Assembly (NCBI GenBank): GCA_963678705.1
Contig: CAVMBN010000199.1
Coordinates: forward strand, 186,001 to 250,000
Reading direction: 5' to 3'
DNA: 64,000 bases
From: Panorpa germanica
Taxonomy: Eukaryota > Arthropoda > Insecta > Mecoptera > Panorpidae
Under the pieces are notes generated by a model. It was given only the letters and a program-made list of their open reading frames with translations, was not told the DNA's origin and did no database searches. Numbering within the stretch: position 1 is the first letter of the stretch; each line of letters begins with the position of its first letter. Shown one piece after another: positions 46,237 through 58,700 of the stretch. Made by a program: the position numbers and the translations under genes.

Positions 46237-46463
46237 CCGCTCATATGCTTAATATTGAAGATAAAATCGTTTTCGATGAATCTATAAGTCAATATGAGAT
46301 ACATACATATAACCCATATTCTACTACTACTTTTGAAAATAATGACGAAATCCGTATCCCAATAAATCAACATAATGTATATACATTACCCTCGGAATCT
46401 TACTTATACATTGAAGGAAAAAAATACAGGACACTTCAGAAACAACCCCAGTATTCATATTAA
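46233..46463 (+). pseudogene. Capsid-like protein, N-terminal fragment
   Basis: 76 codons from ATG 46233. The stretch QYEIHTYNPYS, then FENNDEIRIPINQHNVYTL and SYLYIEGK, resembles the N-terminal strands of capsid-like proteins seen with this polymerase type in arthropod Polinton-like elements. The last dozen codons diverge after EGK, and the frame stops at TAA 46461-46463, after which minus-strand polymerase sequence resumes at about 46478. It is a truncated piece of what should be a protein of several hundred residues. The family call is by recollection of the pattern and moderately uncertain. Confidence 0.45.
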
Positions 46464-46477
46464 ATGGTGTTTTACAC

Positions 46478-47880
46478 CTATATTTTCAGATTATTTTTAA
46501 GACATTGCTTTAACGATCTATTGTGAAGCACAAAATTATACTTGTTATTTAGATTTGGTATTAATTTAACGTCATTTGTTTTAATGCAAGGTGGTTTAAT
46601 ATTTTCGGCACAGAAAGGTAGATCATTGTGTTCATCGTGCAAATAATTAGGATATCTTAAATCGACTTCTAATATATAACCAACATCTGAGTTATCTTCA
46701 ATAGCTTTAGTTATTTGCATCCCAATACATTAAATATTGAGAATCTTTATTTGAATCATAATTGGACATATATTTATTATTTGCAAATCCATGTCTGTGA
46801 GAGCATTGTGATATTCCACCTTTTATACCTTTTTTAATAAAATGTAACATATCAATATCTGTTAAAAGTTCTAATTCAATACTTGTATAATTTAACATAG
46901 CATCCCAAGAAAGTCCTGGTGCTGTATAATATTGACAGGGATCTAAATTATATGTTTTATAGCAAAATATCTGTTAACAACAGAACATCGATCTTTAAAT
47001 ATAAGTCTGAATATTCCCCCAATGTTTTCATTTAGCATGATTGTAATCATCGTCAGATATATTACAGCCATTAAGTGAGCTATAAAAATTATTTTGAGAT
47101 GGCAAGTCAGATTCATTAAGCATATCCCTACTATTTACATATTCATAAGGAAATACACCTTTACGTTTTAATAAATTGAAATGATTTTCATTCGGATAGA
47201 ATTTTTTTAATTCGAAAAATTGTTCTGATAATAAATTTTTTGCAAGTGTTTCTAAACTAGAATGCATAAATCGTAAAGAATCAATAAATCTAAGTTTAAT
47301 ATAGCAGTTATGAACTTTATCATTTTTATCGACCTTTGATTCCACCAAAATATGTTTCGTAAAAGATATATACTTTTCCTTATTTTCTGGAATAACTTCA
47401 ATTTTTTCACTATCATTACCTAATTCTTTTACAATTATATGGCTATCGTAAATACTTAAGTTATGGAATATGACAGGTATAAACTTTGGAATTGTAAATT
47501 TTAAATTGCAATGATTATGAGCAGCTCCTCGTTAATTACCAGTTAAATGACAATGATCTAACACTTTATCACCATTGAGGATATCTTCACAAATATGGCA
47601 AATAGAAGCTTCATCATATTCCTGTTTTTGCCAATCAGATAATTTATTTAAAGGCTTCACTTTATTTAAGACTTTATAAATTTGTTTAGCGTCTTCAGTT
47701 ATTGTTTCAATAAATACTTTAACGCAATTAATACCTCTGTACGTATCAGTTATTGTTTCAATAAATACTTTAACGCAATTAATACCTCTGTATGTAACAA
47801 ACTTACTTAAGGAATCATTAAAGGAACATTTAATATAATAAGCAAAAGAATATGGTTCATGAATTTGAATATTATTTGAA
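46478..47880 (-). pseudogene. polB: Polinton polB internal segment (third copy)
   Basis: Reads on the minus strand from the HEPY region (about 47880) through the endonuclease VII-like motif (shared TAA at 47532-47534), exonuclease II and the FIDSLRFM block (47028-47348). It then passes, through frame breaks near 46930-47020, into the palm approach (MLNYTSIELELLTDIDML ... YLMYWDANN, 46707-46898) and the block after motif A (46478-46720). Residues between YWDANN and QITKAIED are deleted, so the motif A core is lost. This is the only copy holding the region around motif A. Confidence 0.72.
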
Positions 47881-49589
47881 AATGATGTATATTATATGTT
47901 TTATAGCCCACATCTCGAAAATTTTCAAAAATATCTATTAACAACAGAACATCGATCTTTAAATATAAGTCTGAATATTCCCCTAATGTTTTCATTTCAA
48001 ATGCATACTAAACCATTTTGGCATGATTGTAATCATCGTCAGATATATTACAGCCATTAAGTGAGCTATAAAAATTATTTTGAGATGGCAAGTCAGATTC
48101 ATTAAGCATATCCCTACTATTTACATATTCATAAGGAAATACACCTTTACGTTTTAATAAATTGAAATGATTTTCATTCGGATAGAATTTTTTTAATTCG
48201 AAAAATTGTTCTGATAATAAATTTTTTGCAAGTGTTTCTAAACTAGAATGCATAAATCGTAAAGAATCAATAAATCTAAGTTTAATATAGCAGTTATGAA
48301 CTTTATCATTTTTATCGACTTTTGATTCCACCAAAATATGTTTCGTAAAAGATATATACTTTTCCTTATTTTCTGGAATAACTTCAATTTTTTCACTATC
48401 ATTACCTAATTCTTTTACAATTATATGGCTATCGTAATTACTTAAGTTATGGAATATGACAGGTATAAACTTTGGAATTGTAAATTTTAAATTGCAATGA
48501 TTATGAGCAGCTCCTCGTTAATTACCAGTTAAATGACAATGATCTAACACTTTATCACCATTGAGGATACCTTCACAAATATGGCAAATAGAAGCTTCAT
48601 CATATTCCTGTTTTTGCCAATCAGATAATTTATTTAAAGGCTTCACTTTATTTAAGACTTTATAAATTTGTTTAGCGTCTTCAGGTATTGTTTCAATAAA
48701 TACTTTAACGCAATTAATACCTCTGTACGTAACAAACTTACTTAAGGAATCATTAAAGGAACATTTAATATGATTCATGAATTTGAATATTATTTGAAAA
48801 TGATGTATTAGTTTCAGGATAACAAGTACTAATGGGTTTTAATAATGTTTCAAAATCTCCATATATCACAAATGGAACGCGTAATTGATTCTTATGATTA
48901 TCGAATTTTAAAATGTTTTGAGATATCATATTACCCAATTTATCTTTAGCGTTATACTTAGAAGGAAGGATTGTATATATCTTATTGCAATCATATTCTA
49001 AATGTCTATTTAACTGATCTTCTGTGTTAAAAAATGAAAAGCATCCATCACACAAAAATTGTTTACTAGTATGCTTAGTAAATTGACTTCTTATTAATCT
49101 TGATATATTTTTAATCCAACATTAATGTCCATTACTCAAATCTTCAATATACAATAAATTAACATGTTGTTTCTTCTTTTTAGATGTATAATGCAACGGT
49201 CCTACAATAAAATTATTTTCAAGTCCATAAACATTCACATATATATCATTATTCTTCTCAAATGTTCTAATATCTTTTAATTTCATCGGTAATTCTATAC
49301 CATTTGAATTAAGTACTTTTGAATAATGTTGATATGATGTAACTCTATCCATACTTTTTGATGCTGGATACAATGCTGAAGTTATAGCCCACATAAAGCA
49401 AGCTTGATCATTATTTACTACATTTACTATAGCCTTTTTATCTTTAACTTTCTTTGGTAAATCAATATAAGATGATCCCCGCAAAGGATTATATCTGTTA
49501 ATATTTATTTCCAAATGCATTATTTCGTTAAGACTCCATGGAATCACCTTATGGTAAAACCGGCCCTGTTTTAAACACAAAAGCACCAC
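47881..49589 (-). pseudogene. polB: Polinton polB N-terminal to exonuclease III part (outer right copy)
   Basis: Mirror of the left-arm N-terminus (49122-49589), stopped by TAA at about 49121 where the left arm reads through. It resumes at 49055-48765 (Cys/His cluster, exonuclease I). Then come 48778-48518 (HEPY-deleted join, endonuclease VII-like motif, shared TAA at 48518-48520), the FIDSLRFM block (48008-48334), and an exonuclease III motif ([22 protein letters not shown], about 47900-47995). At about 47881 it jumps back to the HEPY region, which starts the third copy. Confidence 0.75.
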
Positions 49590-51629
49590 GCAATATTGTT
49601 TAAGTATTTTTTGACAAAAGAATGTTAATTATTAGGTATTATTATACTTTTGCTGTATATGAACATGAATTTCAAAAATAAACAATTACACAAAATAATA
49701 TTTCGATTTTCTTTTTATCTAAACTAGAAACACTTTAAAGACTGCGTTCATTAACAATGTATAGTGGATTTTATTATTTCTGCAGGATGTCATCTCACTT
49801 GCTGACACTAAAGGTTATATTTGATAACCATGACTTAAAAGGCTCCTATTTTGTAACTGCTTACCTGACAGCTGATAACTTCTGACAATTTTTCAAAGGC
49901 CTATATTTTACAAATTACGCTACTCATACCAGTTCCAAGGTATAGGATCCGTGTTGCTTTTTATTTAATGTCTTCTGATAGTTTTGTCTTAACTTACATA
50001 GCTTAATTTAGAAAATATATAGACGTCCGGTAAACAGTTAGAAAATAGGAGCCTCATTTCTGTAAAAGTATGTTTATAAAGTTGGCTACCAGAACCTCAA
50101 ATATTTAGTTATTTTTTAATATATTGCAATACAATAAGAGATATTTACACATCTATCGTAACTATTTCAATAATTTATAAAAATTCATTATATATTTGTT
50201 ATTTTACTATCTCTTTTATATACCCTAAAATGTATTATTTGAGTGCGTATGAGAAACATGTATGAAGCTGTACAAAGTGCTGCATTATATCAGGCGTAAT
50301 GTAGAGCCTTTTTAAGTTTTTAAATATAGCTAAGAAATCATAATATGCGAAGAAATAATATGCTTTAACCTACTAACGGTATTGCTCAAAATACTCGTCG
50401 CTCAGACAAGAATATAATATTTTATTATATATATTTATTATTATTTAAATATAACTTGAGATAAAAGAATGTATCTAAAACTATTTTTTTATAAGTGTAT
50501 GGAACGAAACAATGTAACAACTGTCAAATGAAATAGCAAATGGTGAGAATCGACGAACTTGACCGAATCAAACCGAGACCGAGTTAAACTGTTTGGTAAT
50601 GGGTTTATGTACTATGTCTTAATTTCTATAAAAGTGTACTATAAAAATTTTGTGCCCATATTTGGTTAAGTCATGCAATTTTGTATTCATATTGTTCAAG
50701 TCATGTAAATTCAATGGATGAATTAGCACCCTTATACTTTATGAATTATCCTTATTTGGATATATTTTCTATGTACAACAAAATTTACAATCTATTAGTA
50801 ATTAGTGCAATAAAATTAATCATTAAGAATCCAATCAAGTGAGTCTTGGCTCTCATATCCAGGGTCTCCAAATTCAGATATAAAAAGTAACCCGGCTCTA
50901 AAAGTTTCACAGAAATTATTCTGATTGATTATAATTTCATCAAAGAATTTAAATTGATTAAACATATTTAAATCTATTAACAAATGACACTGTAATCCAC
51001 AATTTAACTTTAAATCAATGCCTAAATTAAATTTATTTGGTATATATATTATGTTTAAATATATCTTACTTATATTATCAATTAATATCAATAATAACTA
51101 AATAAATAAAAGAATTATATACATTTTAAATTTTTATATATTATAAATTAAGTAATTACAATAGTTTTGATATTTCTTCTAATATATACGACATGTTTGA
51201 AATTATTATCATTTTGCTGACGCCGGCTAACACGTGTGCTTCCATGAGAACGTGCTGACGCCGGCTAACACGTGTGCTTCAAATTTCCGGTGAATTCGAA
51301 GGAATGCGTTATAAATACACTGTTATAAATAATTTAACACTGTCATAATCTTATAACCAATAACAAATCAAACATAAGAATTAATATCGGTATCTCACTC
51401 TTTACCATTAGATATTAATTATTACACACGTAATACTTATTATCGCTATCTCACTCTTTCATATTACCCCACTATTACCCCCCATTGTCTAGCCACGCCA
51501 CCTCACTCCCCACCCCACCCTTACCCCCTTTTACATTCTTCCAAGTCTAGCCACGCCCCCAATAACGCTGTAAAAATAATTTCCAACTCAACTTCTAAAC
51601 TGTCTTAGAACCCGCTCTACTACCCTACT
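48765..51629 (-). repeat. Polinton terminal inverted repeat, right (about 2.86 kb)
   Basis: Mirror of 38181-41045. Contains the second copy of the 91-codon frame (50816-51091), the C-rich complement of the quadruplex motif (51508-51528) and the 28-bp repeats (51215-51280). 49600-50815 is AT-rich without a recognisable gene. It ends CTACCCTACT at 51629 followed by CTTGTA. Confidence 0.93.
50816..51091 (-). CDS. Hypothetical 91-codon open frame in right terminal repeat
   Basis: Mirror of the left-arm frame, differing by one residue (Ile for Leu at position 10). Same non-ATG opening, same upstream ctaaataaataaa complement of a splice-acceptor-like tract. Function unknown. Confidence 0.3.
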   Translation of the reverse strand: MILIDNISKIYLNIIYIPNKFNLGIDLKLNCGLQCHLLIDLNMFNQFKFFDEIIINQNNFCETFRAGLLFISEFGDPGYESQDSLDWILND

Positions 51630-51831
51630 CTTGTAATTCTAATTTCATCTCTCTTAAATCAGCATTTTGTTTTTTAGTGTTTTCGGCCTGCTCTTGAATT
51701 TTCTCGAGCATCTCTTCTTTAGACTTTTCGGCCTGTTCTTGTATTTTCTCGAACATCTCTTCTTTCATCTCTCTTAAATCAACTTTTTGTATTTCTCTTA
51801 TCTCTCTAAGCTTTTTTAATATTTCCTCCAT
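51630..51831 (-). pseudogene. gag: Gypsy gag, 5' part (cut by the Polinton)
   Basis: The ATG at 51829-51831 opens a charged, Lys/Glu-rich coiled coil with a repeated EKIQEQAEKSKEEM motif. It is cut at the Polinton boundary (51630). Counting shows that the gag phase is unchanged on the other side at 38174 once the Polinton and one 6-bp duplication are ignored, and the same heptad repeat resumes there. It is therefore the first exon-like half of the same gag frame, not a separate gene. Confidence 0.85.
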
Positions 51832-52073
51832 TTTTGTTGCGTATTGTGTTGTAAATTATTTTAAAAGTCTCTGGAATTTTCTGGAAGGTTCTGGAATTCT
51901 CTATAGTTTCTTTAAAATTATTACTACCGTTTTTCTCGAACCTTCCTCTTCTGAAAATCCTTCTTGCGGCAAATCCCAACTAGAAGTTTCTGAAAGTCTC
52001 TTTGGAAACGTAGTTTCAGACTCTCCTGTTTTTCTTCCTGGAATTCTTTCTGCAGCGGTCGTAACTGTGGCTA
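51832..52073 (-). other. Gypsy 5' leader
   Basis: About 240 bp between the primer site and the gag ATG, the usual untranslated leader of a Gypsy genomic RNA. I see no open frame worth reporting. Confidence 0.7.
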
Positions 52074-52090
52074 TCCCACTTCTGACACCA
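52074..52090 (-). promoter_or_regulatory. Gypsy primer binding site, tRNA-Leu
   Basis: On the minus strand TGGTGTCAGAAGTGGGA lies two bases after the 5' LTR. Its complement TCCCACTTCTGACA plus CCA matches the 3' end of an insect tRNA-Leu (CAG type) over all 17 bases. Confidence 0.88.
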
Positions 52091-52092
52091 AA

Positions 52093-52737
52093 TGTTACAA
52101 TTTTACTTGGCGACTACGGGGTTCTTTTTAGTTGATTGCCGAGCGGAAGCAATTGTTTACACTATTTAGTCGCGTTGTAACTTATATTTAGAAATAGCCA
52201 CAATTAAAATTAAAAGAAGGATTGACACTTTTATAAACTTTATTTATTAACACAAAACAATTACAACTACTTTACAATTATTACGGTTTATTATTTCACT
52301 TATTAGTTTTACTGGCTGATGTTTTCTTGCGGTCTGACTGCTGTTCTAAAAACTCACTCGCGACGCGATGCTTGCTCCTTTTATATCCGAGGTCTACGCA
52401 GCAGACTACCTCTGGTCACGACACCTCTGACTTTCCCGAATATTCCTATAATTATCCAGATACGCTGTTTGACCTTCCGTCTAGTTCTATGACGTTCCAC
52501 TCCATACGCGTAGTATTTGGTTCTAGAAAGTTCACTCGTAAACAATAACACAAGTGCAGTTGTTTACGTTCATTTCCAGGAACACACACGCGTATAAGTT
52601 ATGCGTTAACTAGTAAACAGCCTCGTTATCGAAACGTCTAGATATTTGTGCAGGGATGCGCAACCTTTTCTGCTAATTCCAGCTATTAGTTTATAACTAT
52701 AATTTTTGTATCCTCAGACGCCCGCAAATTCGTAACA
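52093..52737 (-). repeat. Gypsy 5' LTR (right, 645 bp)
   Basis: TGTTAC...GTAACA ends, about 99% identical to the left LTR. Flanked on the right by ATAT and the resumed satellite (atagcagcacttg). Confidence 0.95.
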
Positions 52738-55700
52738 ATATATAGCAGCACTTGTGTGAACAAATGTGCATGTTATAATAAAAAAAACTATTTAATAACT
52801 TTTAACCATATAACTGTATTTAAAAATGTATTTTTTTGTATAGAATGTCACGTTATCACCCACTCTTAAGCAATTTTAAAGTAACAGAAATGTATTAATA
52901 TTTTAAAATTTTTTATTTTTTTAGTTCCATCACTACAATTTTTGTGTAAAAGAGACACAGTTAGTACAACTGCAAGTTCAAAAAATATAAATGTTTTTAT
53001 TTAATTTAATTTCATATTATATATAGCAGCACTTGTGTGAACAAATGTGCATGTTATAATCAAAAAAAACTATTTAATAACTTTTAACCATATAATTGTA
53101 TGTAAAAATGTATTTTTTTGTACAGAATGTCACGTTATCACCCACTCTTAAGCTATTTTAAAGTAACAGAAATGTAATAATATTTTAAAGTTTTTATTTT
53201 TTTAGTTACATCATTACTACTTTTGAGTAAAAAAGACACAGTTGGTACAACTACAAGTATAAAAAATATAAAAGTTAATAATAATTTTAATTTCATATTA
53301 TATATAGCAGCACTTGTGTGAACAAATGTGCATGTTATAATAAAAAAAAAAACTATTTAATAACTTTTAACCTTATAATTGTATGTAAAAATGTATTTTT
53401 TTGTATAGAATGTCACGTTATCACCCACTCTTAAGCTATTTTAAAGTAACAGAATTGTGTTATTATTTTAAAAATTTAATTTTTTTAGTTCCATCATTAC
53501 TATTTTTGAGTAAAAGAGACACAGTTGGTACAACTGCAAGTACAAAAAATATAAATGTTAATATTAATTTTAATTTCATATTATATATAGCAGCACTTGT
53601 GTATACAAATGTGCATGATAAAATAAAACAAAATTTTATAACTTTTAACCATATATTTGTATGTAAAAACTTATTTTTTTGTATTGAATTTCACTTTACG
53701 ACATAATCTAAATGTATTTTAAAGTAACAGAAATGTATTAATATTTTAAAATTTTTATTTTTTTATTTCCATCACTACAATTTTTGTGTAAAAGAGACAC
53801 AGTTAGTACAACTGCAAGTTCAAAAAATATAAAAGTTATTATTAATTTTAATTTCACATTATATATAGCAGCACTTGTGTGAACAAATGTGCATGTTATA
53901 ATAAAAAAAAACTATTTAATAACTTTCAACCATATAATTGTATGTAAAAATGTATTTTTTTGTAAAAAATGTCACCATAACACCCACTCTTAAGCTATTT
54001 TAAAGTAACAGAAATGTATTAATATTTTAAAATTTTTATTTTTTTAGTTCCATCATTACTATTTTTGTGTAAAAAAGACACAGTTAGTACATCTGCAAGT
54101 ATAAAAAATATAAAAGTTAATAATAATTTTAATTTCATATTATATAAGCAGCACTTGTGTGAACAAATGTGCATGGTATAATAAAAAAAAAACTATTTAA
54201 TAACTTTTAACCATATAATTGTACGTAAAAATGTATTTTTTTGTATAGAATGTCACGTTATCACCCACTCTTAAGCTATTTTAAAGTAACACAAATGTGT
54301 TATTATTTTAAAAAATTTATTTTTTTAGTTCCATCATTACTACTTTTGAGTAAAAAAGACACAGTTGGTACAACTACTAGTATAAAAAATATAAAACTTA
54401 ATAATAATTTTAATTTCATATTATATATAGCAGCACTTGTGTGACCAAATGTGCATGTTATAATAAAAAAAAAACTATTTAATAACTTTTAACCATATAA
54501 TTGTATGTAAAAATTTATTTTTTTGTATAGAATGTCACGTTATCACCCACTCTTAAGCTATTTTAAAGTAACAGAAATGTGTTATTATTTCAAAAATTTT
54601 ATTTTTTTAGTTCCATCATTACTATTTTTGGGTAAAAAAGACACAGTTTGTACAACTGCAAGTACAAAAAATATAAAAGTTAATAATAATTTTAATTTCA
54701 TATTATATATAGCAGCACTTGTGTATACAAATGTGCATGATAAAATAAAACAAAATTTTATAACTTTTAACCATATATTTGTATGTAAAAATTTATTTTT
54801 TTGTATTGAATTTCACTTTACCACACAATCTAAATGTATTTTAAAGTAACAGAAATGTAATAATATTTTAAATTTTTTATTTTTTTAGTTCCATCACTAC
54901 AATTTTTGTGTAAAAGAGACACAGTTAGTACAACTGCAAGTTCAAAAAATATAAATGTTTTTATTAAATTTAATTTCATATTATATATAGCAGCACTTGT
55001 GTGAACAAATGTGCATGTTATAACAAAAAAAAAACTATTTAATAACTTTTAACCATATAATTGTATGTAAAAATGTATTTTTTTGTACAGAATGTCACGT
55101 TATCACCCACTCTTAAGCTATTTTAAAGTAACAGAAATGTAATAATATTTTGAAGTTTTTATTTTTTTAGTTACATCATTACTACTTTTGAGTAAAAAAG
55201 ACACAGTTGGTACAACTACAAGTATAAAAAATATAAAAGTTAATATTAATTTTAATTTCATATTATATATAGCAGCAGTTGTGTGAACAAATGTGCATGT
55301 TATAATAAAAAAAAACTATTTAATAACTTTTAACCATATAATTGTATGTAAACATGTATTTCTTTGTATAGAATGTCACGTTATCACCCACTCTTAAGCT
55401 ATTTTAAAGTAACACAAATGTGTTATTATTTTAAAATTTTTATTTTTTTAGTTCCATCATTACTACTTTTGAGTAAAAAAGACACAGTTGGTACAACTAC
55501 AAGTATAAAAAATATAAAAGTTAATAATAATTTTAATTTCATATTATATATAGCAGCACTTGTGTGAACAAATGTGCATGTTATAATAAAAAAAAAACTA
55601 TTTAATAACTTTTAACCATATAATTGTATGTAAAAATGTTTTTTTTTGTATAGAATGTCACGTTATCACCCACTCTTAAGCTATTTTAAAGTAACAGAAA

Positions 55701-58700
55701 TGTGTTATTATTTCAAAAATTTAATTTTTTTAGTTCCATCATCACTATTTTTGGGTAAAAAAGACACAGTTTGTACAACTGCAAGTACAAAAAATATAAA
55801 AGTTAATAATAATTTTAATTTCATATTATATATATCAGCACTTGTGTATACAAATGTGCATGATAAAATAAAACAAAATTTAATAACTTTTAACCATATA
55901 TTTGTATGTAAAAATTTATTTTTTTGTATTGAATTTCACTGTACCACACAATCTAATTGTATTTTAAAGTAACAGAAATGTATTAATATTTTAAATTTTT
56001 TATTTTTTTAGTTCCATCACTACAATTTTTGTGTAAAAGAGACACAGTTAGTACAACTGCAAGTTCAAAAAACATAAATGTTATTATTAATTTTAATTTC
56101 ATATTATATATAGCAGCACTTGTGGGAACAAATGTGCAAGTTATAATAAAAAAAAACTATTAAATAACTTTTAACCATATAATTGTATGTAAAAATGTAT
56201 TTTTTTGTACAGAGTGTCACGTTATGACCCACTCTTAAGCTATTTTAAAGTAACAGAAATGTGTTATTATTTTAAAAATTTTATTTTTTTAGTTTCATCA
56301 TTACTATTTTTGAATAAAAGAGACACAGTTGGTACAACTGCAAGTACAAAAAATATAAAAGTTAATAATAATTTTAATTTCATATTATATATAGCAGCAC
56401 TTGTGTATACAAATGTGCATAATAAAAAAAAACAAAATTTTATAACTTTTAACCATATATTTGTATGTAAAAATTTATTTTTTTGTATTGAATTTCACTT
56501 TACCACACAATCTAAATGTATTTTAAAGTAACAGAAATGTAATAATATTTTAAATTTTTTATTTTTTTAGTTCCATCACTACAATTTTTGTGTAAAAGAG
56601 ACACAGTTAGTACAACTGCAAGTTCAAAAAATATAAATGTTTTCATTAAATTTAATTTCATATTATATATAGCAGCACTTGTGTGAACAAATGTGCATGT
56701 TATAATAAAAAAAAAACTATTTAATAACTTTTAACCATATAATTGTATGTAAAAATGTATTTTTTTGTACAGAATGTCACGTTATCACCTACTCTTAAGC
56801 TATTTTAAAGTAACAGAAATGTAATAATATTTTGAAGTTTTTATTTTTTTAGTTACATCATTACTACTTTTGAGTAAAAAAGACACAGTTGGTACAACTA
56901 CAAGTATAAAAAATATAAAAGTTAATATTAATTTTAATTTCATATTATATATAGCAGCACTTTTGTGAACAAATGTGCATGTTATAATAAAAAAAAAACT
57001 ATTTAATAACTTTTAACCATATAATTGTATGTAAACATGTATTTCTTTGTATAGAATGTCACGTTATCACCCACTCTTAAGCTATTTTAAAGTAACACAA
57101 ATGTGTTATTATTTTAAAATTTTTATTTTTTTAGTTCCATCATTACTACTTTTGAGTAAAAAAGACACAGTTGGTACAACTACAAGTATAAAAAATATAA
57201 AAGTTAATAATAATTTTAATTTCATATTATATATAGCAGCACTTGTATGAACAAATGTGCATGTTATAATAAGAAAAAAACTATTTAATAACTTTTAACC
57301 ATATAATTGTATGTAAAAATGTATTTTTTTGTATAGAATGTCACGTTATCACCCACACTTAAGCTATTTTAAAGTAACAGAAATGTGTTATTATTTCAAA
57401 AATTTTATTTTTTTAGTTCCATCATCACTATTTTTGGGTAAAAAAGACACAGTTTGTACAACTGCAAGTACAAAAAATATAAAAGTTAATAATAATTTTA
57501 ATTTCATATTATATATAGCAGCACTTGTGTATACAAATGTGCATAATAAAAAAACAAAATTTTATAACTTTTAACCATATATTTGTATGTAAAAATTTAT
57601 TTTTTTGTATTGAATTTCACTTTACCACACAATCTAAATGTATTTTAAAGTAACAGAAATGTATAAATATTTTAAAAATTTTATTTTTTTAGTTCCAACA
57701 CTACAATTTTTGTGTAAAAGAGACACAGTTAGAACAACTGCAAGCTCAAAAAATATGAAAGTTAATAATAATTTTAATTTCATATTATATATAGCAGCAC
57801 TTGTGTGAACAAATGTGCATGTTATAATAAAAAAAAAACTATTTAATAACTTTTAACCATATAATTGTATGTAAAAATGTATTTTTTTGTATAGAATGTC
57901 ACGTAATCACCCACTCTTAAGCTATTTTAAAGTAACAGAAATGTGTTATTATTTTAAAAATTTTATTTTTTTAGTTCCATCATTACTATTTTTGAGTAAA
58001 AGAGACACAATTGGTACAACTGCAAGTACAAAAAATATAAAAGTTAATAATAATTTTAATTTTATATTATAAATAGCAGCACTTGTGTATACAAATGTGC
58101 ATGATTAAATAAAACAAAATTTTATAACTTTTAACCATATATTTGTATGTAAAAATTTATTTTTTTGTATTGAATTTCACTTTACCACACAATCTAAATG
58201 TATTTTAAAGTAACAGAAATGTATTAATATTTTAAAATTTTTATTTTTTTAGTTCCATCACTACAATTTTTGTGTAAAAGAGACACAGTTAGTACAACTG
58301 CAAGTTTAAAAAATATAAATGTTATTATTAATTTTAATTTCATATTATATATAGCAGCACTTGTGTGAACAAATGTGCATGTTATAATAAAAAAAAAAAC
58401 TATTTAATAACTTTTAACCATATAATTGTATGTAAAAATGAATTTTTTTGTATAGAATGTCACGTAATCACCTTGTCTTAAGCTATTTTATAGTAACAGA
58501 AATGCGTTATTATTTTAAAAATTTTATTTTTTTAGTTCCATCATTACTATTTTTGAGTAAAAAAGACACAGTTTGTACAACTGCAAGTACAAAAAATATA
58601 AAAGTTAATAATAATTTTAATTTCATATTATATATAGCAGCACTTGTGTATACAAATGTGCATGATAAAATAAAACAAAATTTTATAACTTTTAACCATA

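Larger units (their letters stand above)
38181..51629. mobile_element. Rearranged Polinton/Maverick (13,449 bp), palindromic and defective
   Basis: The ends are AGTAGGGTAGTAAAG and its inverted counterpart, starting with AG as Polintons do, with a 6-bp target duplication. Inside are fragments of a protein-primed family B DNA polymerase and a capsid-like gene. I find no integrase, packaging ATPase or protease. The element is two nested inverted repeats with an extra block in the right arm, and polymerase segments occur in four broken copies. It cannot be autonomous. It interrupts the Gypsy gag frame. Confidence 0.92.
32298..52737 (-). mobile_element. Ty3/Gypsy LTR retrotransposon interrupted by a Polinton
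   Basis: The LTRs are 645/646 bp with TGTTAC...GTAACA ends. Internal coding is on the minus strand, so the right LTR is the 5' one. Flanking ATAT (32294-32297 and 52738-52741) fits the interrupted satellite sequence exactly, giving a 4-bp target duplication. Without the Polinton and one of its target duplications the element is about 6985 bp. It is much less AT-rich than its surroundings. The LTRs differ by only about half a dozen changes, so insertion is recent. Gag has one premature stop and pol two, so it is dead as assembled. Confidence 0.96.

Noticed and set aside
38181..51629. Functional DNA virus or autonomous Polinton
   Set aside because: No integrase, ATPase or protease is seen, every polymerase copy is truncated or has stops, and the capsid-like gene is a fragment.
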